Part shown: one piece after another, positions 10,621 to 20,353 of the stretch | Layout of the letters: every line of letters begins with the position of its first letter | How positions within the stretch are numbered: the first letter of the stretch is position 1 | DNA from: Lumbricus terrestris | Lineage: Eukaryota; Annelida; Clitellata; Crassiclitellata; Lumbricidae | Direction: 5' to 3' | NCBI GenBank assembly: GCA_949752735.1 | Contig: OX457052.1 | Coordinates: 36,452,619-36,516,618, forward strand | DNA length: 64,000 nucleotides | The notes under the pieces: generated by a model | Seen by the model: only the letters and a program-made list of their open reading frames with translations | What the model was told of the DNA's origin: nothing | Databases searched by the model: none | Program-made: the position numbers and the translations under genes

Positions 10621-12579
10621 TAAGGTGACAGTTGTTTATGACCAATAGGCCTAATAATAATAGGATAGCCTACACGCCTGCCGTTCAATTACTTCGCGGT
10701 CGAAAATCTGAGAAATTGGATGCTTGAACTTTTTCTCTAATTTTCGTTCAAAATTTCAATATCATTAACGTTCTTATTTTGTTAGTTTTGTTCTATTAAA
10801 GTCTTTTTCTTTTTTATTTAGTTTCGGTTATAGATTTCTTTATAAATTCTAGCTTTTTTAGCCTAATCTTGCAGGGCCTACGTTCCCGTTTTATGTTTCG
10901 TTCACTAAATTAACGATGAAGTATCTTGCGTAATCTGTCGTTTATGGCGTTAATAGTTACCAAAGAATCTCAATCTATCACCAATCGTCCTTGTTGTTAT
11001 TGGCGCTTTCGCTGCGTGCGCAATTTTGGTTTTAAATTGAGTTTTTACATTCTTAAATATTTGGAGAAGAACTATTTAAAGAAGTAGTTAACAGTGTTTG
11101 ATATTTGCAGGCATCATCATCAATCAATAAATTTTCGTTTAATCAACACTCAAGACTGGCAGAACGCAGCATTTTTTATGTATAAGTTCTGTTTATAAGC
11201 GACATAAATAAATATTGGATTTAGGTTAAAATTAATTGATGTGTTTGTTGTAGGGCTTGCTAGGTTTAAAAGATGTTTTTTTAAATGCATCATAATGATA
11301 CATCAAATCGTGCGTATAAGGTGCTCATAATCGCCAACCGGAAATAGCATTTTTAAAAGTAAGTTTGAACAACTTCTGAGCATTCGAAAAATACGTATTG
11401 TGGGGCGTCAGTTTATTATAGTCATTAATTGTCACCAGAGAGGTTGTTGTTCTGAAACACAAAGAGGGAACGCTAAACGTATATTTTAGAGTCGTAAATT
11501 ATTCATAGTTAGGCCTACATGAGTTTCAGTGTTGGTCAAATGCGAGTTGAATTGACGACAAGAATTGTTGCTAAAATCGTAGTTGAATCGACTAAATTAT
11601 TTTTACTTAAATAGAAGTGGTATTTATTAAAAGAATTTGACTGAAATTGAAGCTGGACTGGTGAAAAATTATTTTTTAGTTAAACAGAAGTTGTATTAAT
11701 GAAAAATATTTGCTGTATACCTAAATAGAAGCGGGATTGATGAGATGAATTCATGCCTCAGCAGAAGCTGGATCGATGAGAAGGAACCTTGCCAAACTAG
11801 AAGTTGGATGGATTAAAAATAAAAATGCTGCAATGAGTGAATAATTTACGACGCCAAAAGACACGTTTACCGAGGTAACTAACAAAACTTTGGGCCATCT
11901 GTAAATGTATTACTGGAGATATTATATTCCACCCTTTGTGCTTCCGGATTTGCAATATTATTGCTGTATTTCTGAGCAGCGTCTCGTTTTTTACTTTATG
12001 ACGCCTGATTTATTGGCATTTTAATACATTATCAAATCAATGTGAAAATGTTGCCTCTCATAATTATTATTGTTTCTTCGTATGCTGTTTTTGCAAACCG
12101 TTTTGTGATGATCCAACTCTGATGAATTAATGTGGCATATATTATACACTTAGATTACTCCGTCATTATGTTTTGCTAGATGGTCGTTGAATTTGAATAG
12201 AAAGCATGAAGTGAATCAGTTATATAATTAATTATTAAGATATGCGATGATGTAATTTATTTCAGATTAGGCCTATTAGTAGCAAGATTAAATACTAATT
12301 TTTATTTTATTTTACGAGAATTTCATTCTCACTTGTTCCGGTTACATCCTCTGGTATAATAAAGAATAATATATTATGCTATCGTATTCAGGCCTAAAGA
12401 AGGACTCTCATGTATTACATCTGACAGAGACCATACTGTGGATTGATTTGCCTGAACCTGTGACCAAATATATACCATCATAATTTTAAGATTTGCTCTC
12501 GAAAACCTCATCAATGTCGTTAAGTTATGCGTGAAAACCCATACTCTACGCAAGACTTCGGGTTCTGCCAATATTAGTC
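10621..12579 (+). repeat. Inter-unit flank between zinc-finger units B and C
   Basis: This matches 15621-16052 plus 25503-26800. It contains the empty site TTGTTATTGGCGC (about 10995-11007) for the hAT element in unit C. About 11600-11830 holds an eroded series of motifs like AGAAGCTGGATTGATGA, related to the minisatellite in the foldback elements. The last 90 bases are the conserved pre-ATG segment. No gene is seen. Confidence 0.65.
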
Positions 12580-13912
12580 ATGGATGTTGTAGCTCTAAAA
12601 AGTGACATGAAACCCAACATGCCTGTAAATAAAAACCCATCGAGATGCCAGCTGTGTCAGAAATCGTTTGCCAGAAATGGCAGTCTGGTGATTCATATCA
12701 GATCGCATACTGGTGAGAAACCATACAAATGCCAGACCTGTGAGAGAGCCTTTGCTGCCTGTGTAAATCTGAAAAAGCACATGAGAATCCATACTGGAGA
12801 GAAACTGGTCATACAAATGTCACTTATGTGGGAAAAACTTTTCTGGTGGTGGTAATCTGAAAATTCACATGAGCCTTCATATGGCAGAGAAGTCGTACCA
12901 GTGTCATGCATGCAAAATGTCATTTGCTCGACTCGGAAATCTAGAACACCATTTGAGAACCCATACTGGAGAAAAAACATACAAATGCCAGGCATGCAGG
13001 AAATCATTTCCAGAGCGCAATAGTTTGAGAATTCATGAGAGCACTCATACTGAAGAGAAACCATACAACTGCCAGTTTTGTAAAAAATCCTTTACTCAAC
13101 TTTGTAATCTGAAAACTCATGTGAGAATCCATACTGGAGAGAAACCATACAAATGTAACTCATGCGGAAAATCGTTTGCTGAACAGAGTAGTCTGACACA
13201 GCATGTGAGAATTCATACTGGAGAGAAACCTTTCAAGTGCCAGTTTTGCGAGAAATCATTTGCTCAGCGTTCTATTCTGAAATCGCATGTGAGAATTCAT
13301 TCTGGAGAGAGACCATTCAAATGTCACTTATGTGAGAAATCGTTTGCTCAACAAAGTAGTCTGACAAAGCATGTGAGAATTCATTCAGGAGAGAAACCTT
13401 TCAAGTGCCAGTTTTGCGAGAACTCATTTGCTCAGCGTTTTAGTCTGAAATCGCATGTGAGAATTCATTCTGGAGAGAGATCATTCAAGTGTCACTTATG
13501 TGAGAAATCGTTTGCTCACTCGACAGGCCGTCTCCAGCACGAGAGAATGCATTCTGGAGAGAGACCTTTCAAGTGCCAATTCTGCCAGAAATCGTTTGCT
13601 CAACAGAGTATTCAGAAAAAACACGTGAGAACACATACTGGAGAGAAGCCATACAAGTGCCAGTTATGTGGGAAATCATTTTCTCAATGTAGTAGTCTGG
13701 TAATGCACAAAAGAATTCATGCTGGAGAATATCCACACAAGTGCCAGTTATGTGAGAAATCATTTACCTGCAGTAGTGGCCTGAGAGTGCACAAAAGAAC
13801 TCATACTGGAGAGAAGCCATTCTTGTGTCTGTTATGTAAGAAACTGTTTGCTCAACATGTTCATCTGAAAATGCATATGCGAATTCACGGTGGAGAGAAA
13901 TCACACATATGA
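12580..13912 (+). pseudogene. Zinc-finger unit C: C2H2 array with a frameshift after finger 2
   Basis: The same ATG and N terminus as unit B (MDVVALKSDM) open a frame with two fingers that ends at 12855. Relative to unit B, 4 extra bases (about 12807-12812, GAAACTGGTCATAC against GAAACTATAC) shift the frame. The other frame then encodes a canonical finger 3 and twelve more fingers to 13912, ending at the shared TGA. There are fifteen fingers in all, fewer than B. AATAAA lies at 14050-14055. A functional short protein could start downstream at 12869 with twelve fingers, but the parsimonious reading is a recently disabled gene. A sequencing or assembly error at the 4-bp site is the alternative. 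Confidence 0.8.
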
Positions 13913-15333
13913 CAGAAATGTGAGAATTCATATGCTAAAATACCGACTCCTGAGAAACAAACAGAAATGCATGCTTGAGAGAATGCAACACATAATACAT
14001 GTATGTACTGTTTAACAAAATCATTTGAGAAAATTAATCAATTTTGACAAATAAATCAATTCTGTATATTATGAAATCAATTGAAAGCACATATATTTAA
14101 AACAAATCATGTTTGTGTGACATTATGATTTTATCCACAGGATTCGCAGCCTAATATTATAACTCACACTAGACCTATATTCCCACTGGAATGAACAGAG
14201 TGCTTGTTTAAAGAAAACGATACATTTATTTGTCATACTGAATACGTTCTTCAACCAAGTCCGTTTAAATATGCTTTGTATGCTTTCGCACGATCTCCTT
14301 CGGCTGTTCGACAGTCAAGTGCATGCTAACTTTCTGAGAACTGCATTTTTTCAACAGAAGCCATAGGGGCATTTTTTAAGAACCTCATAAATGTTTGTGA
14401 ATGAATATGTGTCACGAATCGATATTATTTTTAAAGGACCTGTGACGAAAATTGGAGAAAGAGAATGATTTCATACCAACCAAGGATAAAAAACAGTTGT
14501 TTTCAGGCAGAATCTTGTCGTGCACACATCCTTGAAGTGGAAAGGAGCTTTTCTGGAACGTCTTATAGAGAACTTCCGTGTTAGTGTTTTGTGAAGTTTA
14601 TGCTTTGATTTCTCGGAAGTTGGACACCAAGTTATTTTCCTTATCAAACGAGTTATTTCTTGGTTTCGGCTGAATTATAATTGCCTACAATTTAGACTTG
14701 TTTTGTGCTGAACGAGGACGAAAATTTGTCCTACGACGTTGTGATGACCAATCTCTTCCGTCCCCTATCATCTCTCCCTCCCCATGATCCCCCATAGAAG
14801 ACCCCATCAGCATGGTGGATGATGTCATCAATTTATGAGCTACATACACCAATGTTAGCCTAATTCTACGGACGGACACGTGAGGACATCCAGACTATCT
14901 GTCAGCATTGCGATTGTTCATCACGCAAGATTTTGACAAAAGGAGGGGAAAGAGAGACGAAGAGGAGCGATTGGGGAAGTGAAAATGGGAGGTGAGAGGC
15001 AGGAGTGGAGAAGAGACGGGAGTAAGGAGGAGAGGATGGGAGACAAGGGGATGAGAGGGCAGGGCTGGAGGAGCGGGAAGGCAGCGGGGGAGGATGTGAG
15101 TAGGAGGGAAAGAGGAGCTGGATACGAGTTGGAATTTAAAAGGCGAGGGATGTGAGGGGAAGTAGGAAGAAGCGCTCAGTGCAAGAAAGGTTATGCCAAC
15201 ACCTCTAGCACAGCACACTACTTAGGCCTAACTATAATTTTTTTTATTAGAGTAGGTTAACGCACGCTGAATAAAAACCTGGGAAAATCCGAGTAAAAAA
15301 TAAGTAGCCTAATTATGTCGAGCGCTGATTATC
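13913..15333 (+). repeat. 3' flank of zinc-finger unit C
   Basis: It has the same order as unit B: finger remnant, AATAAA at 14050-14055, unique AT-rich sequence, and the purine-rich tract at about 14936-15186. No gene is seen. Confidence 0.75.
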
Positions 15334-15620
15334 ATGGGCGGATACAAAAAATTTCGAAGGGTGGGGATGCAAAACTTTCGGTGACCTTTGCCATAAAAAT
15401 TCTGATGACCTTTTTTTAGTCATTTGGTCGAAATTTCTGGAAAATATACCCAATTTTCCCTGCCAAAATAACTGCTGACCCTTTTTAGTCCTCAGTCATC
15501 TGGTCGACGTCTATGCAAGCCATTGATTTAATGCTTGTTGAAACCAAATGTGTGGGCCACGTTCCATGCACTTTTGAAATTGGGGGAGCATGGCCCGATT
15601 GGCCTCCCTGGATCCGACGG
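15334..15620. mobile_element. GGCGGAT-type hAT-like MITE, copy in unit C
   Basis: It begins CATGGGCGGATAC and ends CCCTGGATCCG. It retains more of the left terminus than the copy in unit B. It contains the family motif CTGATGACC followed by T-runs. Confidence 0.6.
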
Positions 15621-16052
15621 TAAGGTGACAGTTGTTTATGACCAATAGGCCTAATAATAATAGGATAACCTACACGCCTGCCGTTCAATTGCTTCGCGGT
15701 CGAAAATCTGAGAAATTTGATGCTTGGACTTTTTCTCTAATTTTCGTTCAAAATTTCAATATCGTTAACGTTTTTATTTTGTTCGTTTCGTTCTATAAAA
15801 GTCTTTTTCGTTTTTATTTAGTTTCGGTTATAAATTTCTTTATAAATTGTAGCTTTTTTGGCCTAGTCTTGTAGGGCCTACGTCCCGTGTTATGTTTCGT
15901 TCACTAAATTAACGATGAAGTATCTTCCGTACCGGGTAATCTGTCGTTTATGGCGTTAATAGTTACCAACAGAGCCGTATCATCGATATTTATATTTAGA
16001 CCGTATTACCAAAGAATCTCAATCTATCACCAATCGTCCTTGTTGTTATTGG
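15621..16052 (+). repeat. Unit C flank up to the hAT insertion
   Basis: This aligns with 10621-11002 in unit B. It ends with GTTATTGG (16045-16052), the left target duplication of the hAT element. The flank resumes at 25503. Confidence 0.75.
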
Positions 16053-16722
16053 CAGTGATGCCACAGCTGGGTTTTTTCCACTAGATCTGGGTTTTTGGCC
16101 TTCGTCTGGGTTTCTGGGTTTTTTTGGGCAAGATCTGGGTTTATTTTGGTGAGTTGATATTTTGTACTCACAACACATGATTATTCTGTGAAATTCAATG
16201 TAAAATGGTTGTGATACATAATTTTTCCACTAATTTTAATTTTAAACTCCACAATCAAGATCTCATGTTGTCCATTCACAAATAATTTATAACATGAAGA
16301 ATAGTTCTGCACAGAAATAAACCATTTTGACATTTCAAATAGGTCAGGTCACTCGTCTCTTTCCTTGTAAAGCCGTATTGCATCTATAGCATGCATATAC
16401 AGTTACACACTGTAGGTCAGGTCAATCCTCTAGTGGTATAATAGCCAAGTTGTTGCAGAGTGTTAATGTTCAAGGTGGTTGAAACGTTGGATTGTTGGTG
16501 TATTAAGAAAATTTGGCTGGAAACCTCGGACAACTTAAAAATTTTGTAAACTTAAGCCACGTGTGTTATGTGTTTACGATTCTGGTAGACTCGACCCGCT
16601 GCGCATGCGCACACGAATATATCGATAAAGCTTATTGTCAGTATGGGTCCTATGGATACTGAGCAGAGGCGGATCCAGGATTTCTGGTTAGGGGGGGGCG
16701 TAAATACAACAAACCCAATCCC

Positions 16723-16726
<4 letters not shown>

Positions 16727-16755
<29 letters not shown>
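16727..16755. repeat. (AT)n dinucleotide run
   Basis: A short AT microsatellite lies in the left part of the nested hAT-like element, upstream of its transposase C terminus. Confidence 0.85.
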
Positions 16756-16759
<4 letters not shown>

Positions 16760-16935
16760 AAATTAGATCATTCAAAACTATATTGATAATTTTATAGAAA
16801 ATGTTATGGAACTTAACAAAAATATATAGTTTCTCATATAAAACCACCATGGTCTCCACTGAAGGTTAACAGTGAAACGATTATAAATCAGTTATCGGTT
16901 TTGATCATGCAACCCTTGATCCAAAAAGGAAATAA

Positions 16936-17215
16936 TTAAGTGTCACATGCCGGTGGATTTAGCAGTGTAATTCTCCTTTGATGCTTTCTGGCGTAGGCAT
17001 TGATAATGTCATCAATGTCTAACTTGATGTCCTTGTGGACAAACAATAAAATGAGTGCATTAAATCTGTCCTCGTTCATTGTACTTCGGAAACACGACTT
17101 CTAGAATTTGCTCGTTCAACACTGCAAGCCGTGACAGAAGTGAGCAGCAAAATGTGAATTATTGTGGTAATATTTGGATACATAATACGACAGGAGCGGC
17201 TGTCAGTGAGGGTGT
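16936..17215 (-). pseudogene. hAT transposase, C-terminal dimerisation (hATC) region, broken
   Basis: Read on the minus strand, it encodes YPNITTIIHILLLTSVTACS followed by VERANS, the hallmark of the hAT C-terminal dimerisation domain. A frameshift and small deletion follow. The next frame gives MNEDRFNALILLFVHKDI and ends shortly after KHQRRITLLNP at a TAA. It is the downstream half of the fragment at 18182-18560, separated by a foldback insertion that left a direct duplication. It is non-functional. Confidence 0.85.
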
Positions 17216-17225
17216 CCGACAGGGT

Positions 17226-18181
17226 TCACTATCGATAGGGCGACTTCGAAAGGGCGACCATCAAAAGAGCGACTTCAAAAGGGCGCCGATTTTAAAGGGG
17301 ACTGATCAAAAGAGCGACCATCAAAAGGGCGACCGATCTAAAGGGCGACCATCAAAAGGGCGACCTATTGGCTGAAATCGGTCGGTGAAAGACGGTAGAT
17401 CTAAGAAAAATACGCAAACAGGCTGTTTGTTTACTCTTTTTGGGCAATCTACAGGGTCAACATCGAACGTTCTCAGTGGTTCAATGAAAAGACGGTATAT
17501 GTAAGAGAAATACCGACTGAGGATTAGGTAGCCTATGCCTATGGTAGGCCTATCTGTCATAAGTACTATGAATGGTCAGTGGTTGGTATTTACTCTTTAG
17601 TTCAATTAAAGCGGTCGGCCTACATGAAAGAAAAATATGAAAAAGGCTTATTCAGGCCTACGCTATGAGTAGACCTCTATATCGCTTAAATGGAATCTGG
17701 ATTGATAAAAATATCTATGATTAAATGGAAGCTGGATTGAGGAAAATATTTCTGATTAAATGGAAGCTGGATTGAGAAAAATATTCTTCTCTAAATGGAA
17801 GCTGGATTAATGAAAATATTCTTGCCTAAATGAAAGCTGGCTTGAGAAAAATATTTTTGCTTAAATGGAATCTGGATTGATGAAAATATTCTTGCTTAAA
17901 TAGAAATTGGATTGATGAAAATATTCTAGCTTAAATGGAAGCTGGGTTGATGAAAATATTCCTGCTCAAATGGAAGCTGGATTGATGAAAATATTCTTGC
18001 TTAAATGGAAACTAACGGTTCACACTACTTCTACAGACGCCGTTTTATAAATGATTAATTATGATAATAGGTCGCCCTTTTGATGGTCGCTCTTTTGATC
18101 AGTCGCCTTTAAAATCGGCGCCCTTTTGAAGTCGCTCTTTTGATGGTCGCCCTTTCGAAGTCGCCTTATCGATAGGATACC
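17226..18181. mobile_element. Foldback element 1, inserted in the hAT transposase pseudogene
   Basis: Inverted arms of about 110-140 bp (17233-17370 and 18069-18176) are built of short tandem subunits such as AAAGGGCGACCATCAAAAG. The element is flanked by an 11-bp direct repeat TCCGACAGGGT (17215-17225 and 18182-18192), which occurs once in the reconstructed host gene order. The interior is mostly an approximately 41-bp minisatellite. A 9-11-bp duplication with long composite arms fits a Mutator-like or foldback origin. It has no coding capacity. Confidence 0.85.
17655..18015 (+). repeat. Minisatellite, period about 41 bp
   Basis: About eight imperfect copies of a unit resemble TTAAATGGAAGCTGGATTGA followed by TGAAAATATTCTTGC. 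The same motif recurs inverted at 18700-19065 in foldback element 2, and in eroded form at 11600-11830 and 25960-26160. Confidence 0.85.
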
Positions 18182-18560
18182 TCCGACAGGGTGCTTGGTG
18201 TGCTGTCAGCGTTTCTCCACATCTGCTGCCAAAGCTTTAACTCTTGATGAAAAGAATCCGGCGAAGGCAGGTCATCATGATAGTAATGAAGTATACCATC
18301 AGCAGTGAGTGCGTCGATGTTTGAAACATTAGATGAAATGAGACTTAGACCACGAATTGCTTGTTTTGCAAGATCTCCAAATCGTAGGCTAAACTGCTGA
18401 AGTAGACTGTCCAGAAATGGAAGATAAATGTTTCGTTTGAAATGTTCATCTGGCGTTGCAGCGGGTGTGTTGCTTCGGTGAATCTGTTTTGAGCATATTC
18501 TTGGTGCAGTAATTGGTCCAGCGCCAGCTGTCTCTGCCATTTTAGTAGCTTTCTGGACAT
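18182..18560 (-). pseudogene. hAT transposase, central fragment
   Basis: The minus-strand translation includes PRICSKQIHRSNTPA, then FKRNIYLPFLDSLLQQFSLRF and FHQELKLWQQMW. This matches the region before the hATC domain in hAT transposases of the ZMYM/THAP12-like group (typical patterns CxRQxHRxN and YxPFLDxL). It reads straight into the right-hand duplication of foldback element 1 and continues, after that insertion, in the fragment at 16936-17215. The upstream (N-terminal) part is missing. Confidence 0.8.
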
Positions 18561-18611
18561 ATTTTTAAATTGACCAATTTCTATTTACGTAAATTTTGTC
18601 TGTACATGAAC

Positions 18612-19169
18612 GGCTCCACGACAACTGGTCTACAGACGAATAGTATTGATGAAATAGAAACTGGATTTATGAAAATGTTTTTTTAGCTTAAAGGGAAGCT
18701 GAATTGATGATTTTATTCATGTATTTCGACATGCTTCCAGCTTCTACTTCAGATATAAAAATACCTTCATCCAGCTTCTATTTCTCACCCGTTTTGTTTC
18801 GTCAATCCGGTTTCTATTTCAGATGTAAAAAATACACTCATCCAGCTTCCATTACCTAAGCGTTTTTCATCAATCCAGCTTCTATTTTAGATCAGGAACT
18901 GACAGGAAATACTTTCATCCGGCTTTTATTTCTCATACGTTATTTTCGTCAATCCAGCTTCCATTTAACCTGTAAAAGAGCCGTCATCCAGATTCGGAAC
19001 CATTTCTCTTGCGTTTTTTCATCAACCTCCATTTCACCTGTAAAAACCTTCATCCAGCTTCCATTTCTCAAGCTCTGGATCAGTTGTCTGTAGACCAGTT
19101 GTCGTAGACGAATTGTCCGGGGACCACTTGTCGTTAGACGAGTTGTCGGTAGACGAGTTGTCGTGACAC
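18612..19169. mobile_element. Foldback element 2
   Basis: It is flanked by an exact 10-bp duplication GTACATGAAC (18602-18611 and 19170-19179). The arms consist of ACGACAACTGGTCTACAGAC-type subunits, repeated several times in the right arm (19085-19165). The interior is the approximately 41-bp minisatellite in the opposite orientation to foldback element 1. It is 558 bp long and non-coding; the minus-strand open frame over 18949-19236 is a by-product. Confidence 0.85.
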
Positions 19170-19520
19170 GTACATGAACTTTGTGAATGACGTCACGGCA
19201 AAAGTCATTGGTTACGTGTGCAACGTCTGCTAGCAACTCAGGTAAGTAGGTAAGAGAGCTCCGTTAATAGAGCTCCATTCTGCCAGTCCAGCTACTTCAA
19301 ACATCCTATTCCCAAATCGCAATTATATTAGTTTTAGGTGAGTTTAGTTTGAGAACATTTGCTGCAGGTTTAGGGGGGCGTACGCCGGGTCCGCCCCCTC
19401 TAAATCCGCGCCTGCTGAGTCACTGACAACTTTGATAATTGATATTTTAAAGTTGTAATAGCATTTTATTCGACTCTTTTGACGAACATTTAGTAAATCC
19501 CCATGGGAACCAGCGAAAAA

Positions 19521-20353
19521 TGTAAAGGACCAGCCCTTAGCTCACGTGCCACGTGATACGGCCAAACGGTATAGTGGAAACCGCCGAGATTTAGCGGGCG
19601 CCAATTAATCACCCTTAGCGACCGACTGATAGTTAACGCTTTAAGATTAAGATCTTTCCTTTTTTCTGGTTGCGTTCTGTAATGGCTGACACGTTGTCAT
19701 ATGGCCGGTTTTAGTAATTTTAGTTGAATCGGACAGTTTGTTTGCGATTTTACATTAATGTTAATACACTGCGAGTGGTGATTAAGTTTGCGGACCTTCG
19801 TGTGTTGTTTGTTGGTGAACTGATGCAAGATAAAATGGCAACCCAACAAAAACATCCCTCCCATGATTCAACCCTTAATACTGCCCACGTGTACTCGAAC
19901 ATTAATAACTCCGCCTGCGATCGAGCAGAAGACGCATTCACACGAGATCAGAGGGAAACTATAATTACAACCGCGGCGGACGACGAGGCCCGAGCGGATG
20001 CCCGAGTAGGACTCATGCAGTTGTGGCACGCTAGCGTGGCGTCAGACCAATTAGAAGCAGACTACGGCAGGGAGCAGTCGGACCCAGCCCGACCCCTGGC
20101 GGCGGGCGTTCTCGGACAGAGAACCGGCGACGATATGTCCTTTATTCCACTTGAGCGGCGTCCTGGTAGAATAACCGCTAACTCTGAAATATACGACTCC
20201 TATTCAATGAACCATCCCGTTTTGCGACCTATTCCAAATTCTGCCTCTCTAGGTTATCAAGCTACAACGCCTCTTCATAATCATCCATCCATTGCTCCCT
20301 CGGCGTCCCCCTTCGATGAGATAGCGACGACATCAAGGGGGCAGAAGTTTACA
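19521..20353 (+). repeat. 5' long terminal repeat (833 bp)
   Basis: It begins TGTAAAGGACCAG and ends AGAAGTTTACA, giving the inverted dinucleotides TG/CA. It is offset from the 3' LTR by exactly 5020 bp over its whole length. The open frame of the polyprotein runs through its last 630 bases, with ATG codons at 19823 and 19835, so the LTR itself encodes the first roughly 175 residues. Confidence 0.93.

Larger units (their letters stand above)
16664..19414 (-). mobile_element. Second hAT-like element with transposase remains, nested in the first
   Basis: The termini are CAGAGGCGGATCCAG and the inverse of CAGGCGCGGATTTAG. It is flanked by a 5-bp duplication CTGAG (16659-16663 and 19415-19419). 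The related element at 31201-36259 has one uninterrupted GAGTCNCTGACAAC here, which is the empty site. It carries minus-strand hAT transposase fragments (16936-17215 and 18182-18560) and two foldback elements. Five-base duplications are known for a subgroup of hAT elements. With the N-terminal transposase region missing, it is not autonomous. Confidence 0.8.

Noticed and set aside
19724..19822. Start of the retrotransposon protein at 19724
   Set aside because: The codon there is TTG. The first ATG in frame is 19823, so I began the coding feature there and described the upstream open part separately.
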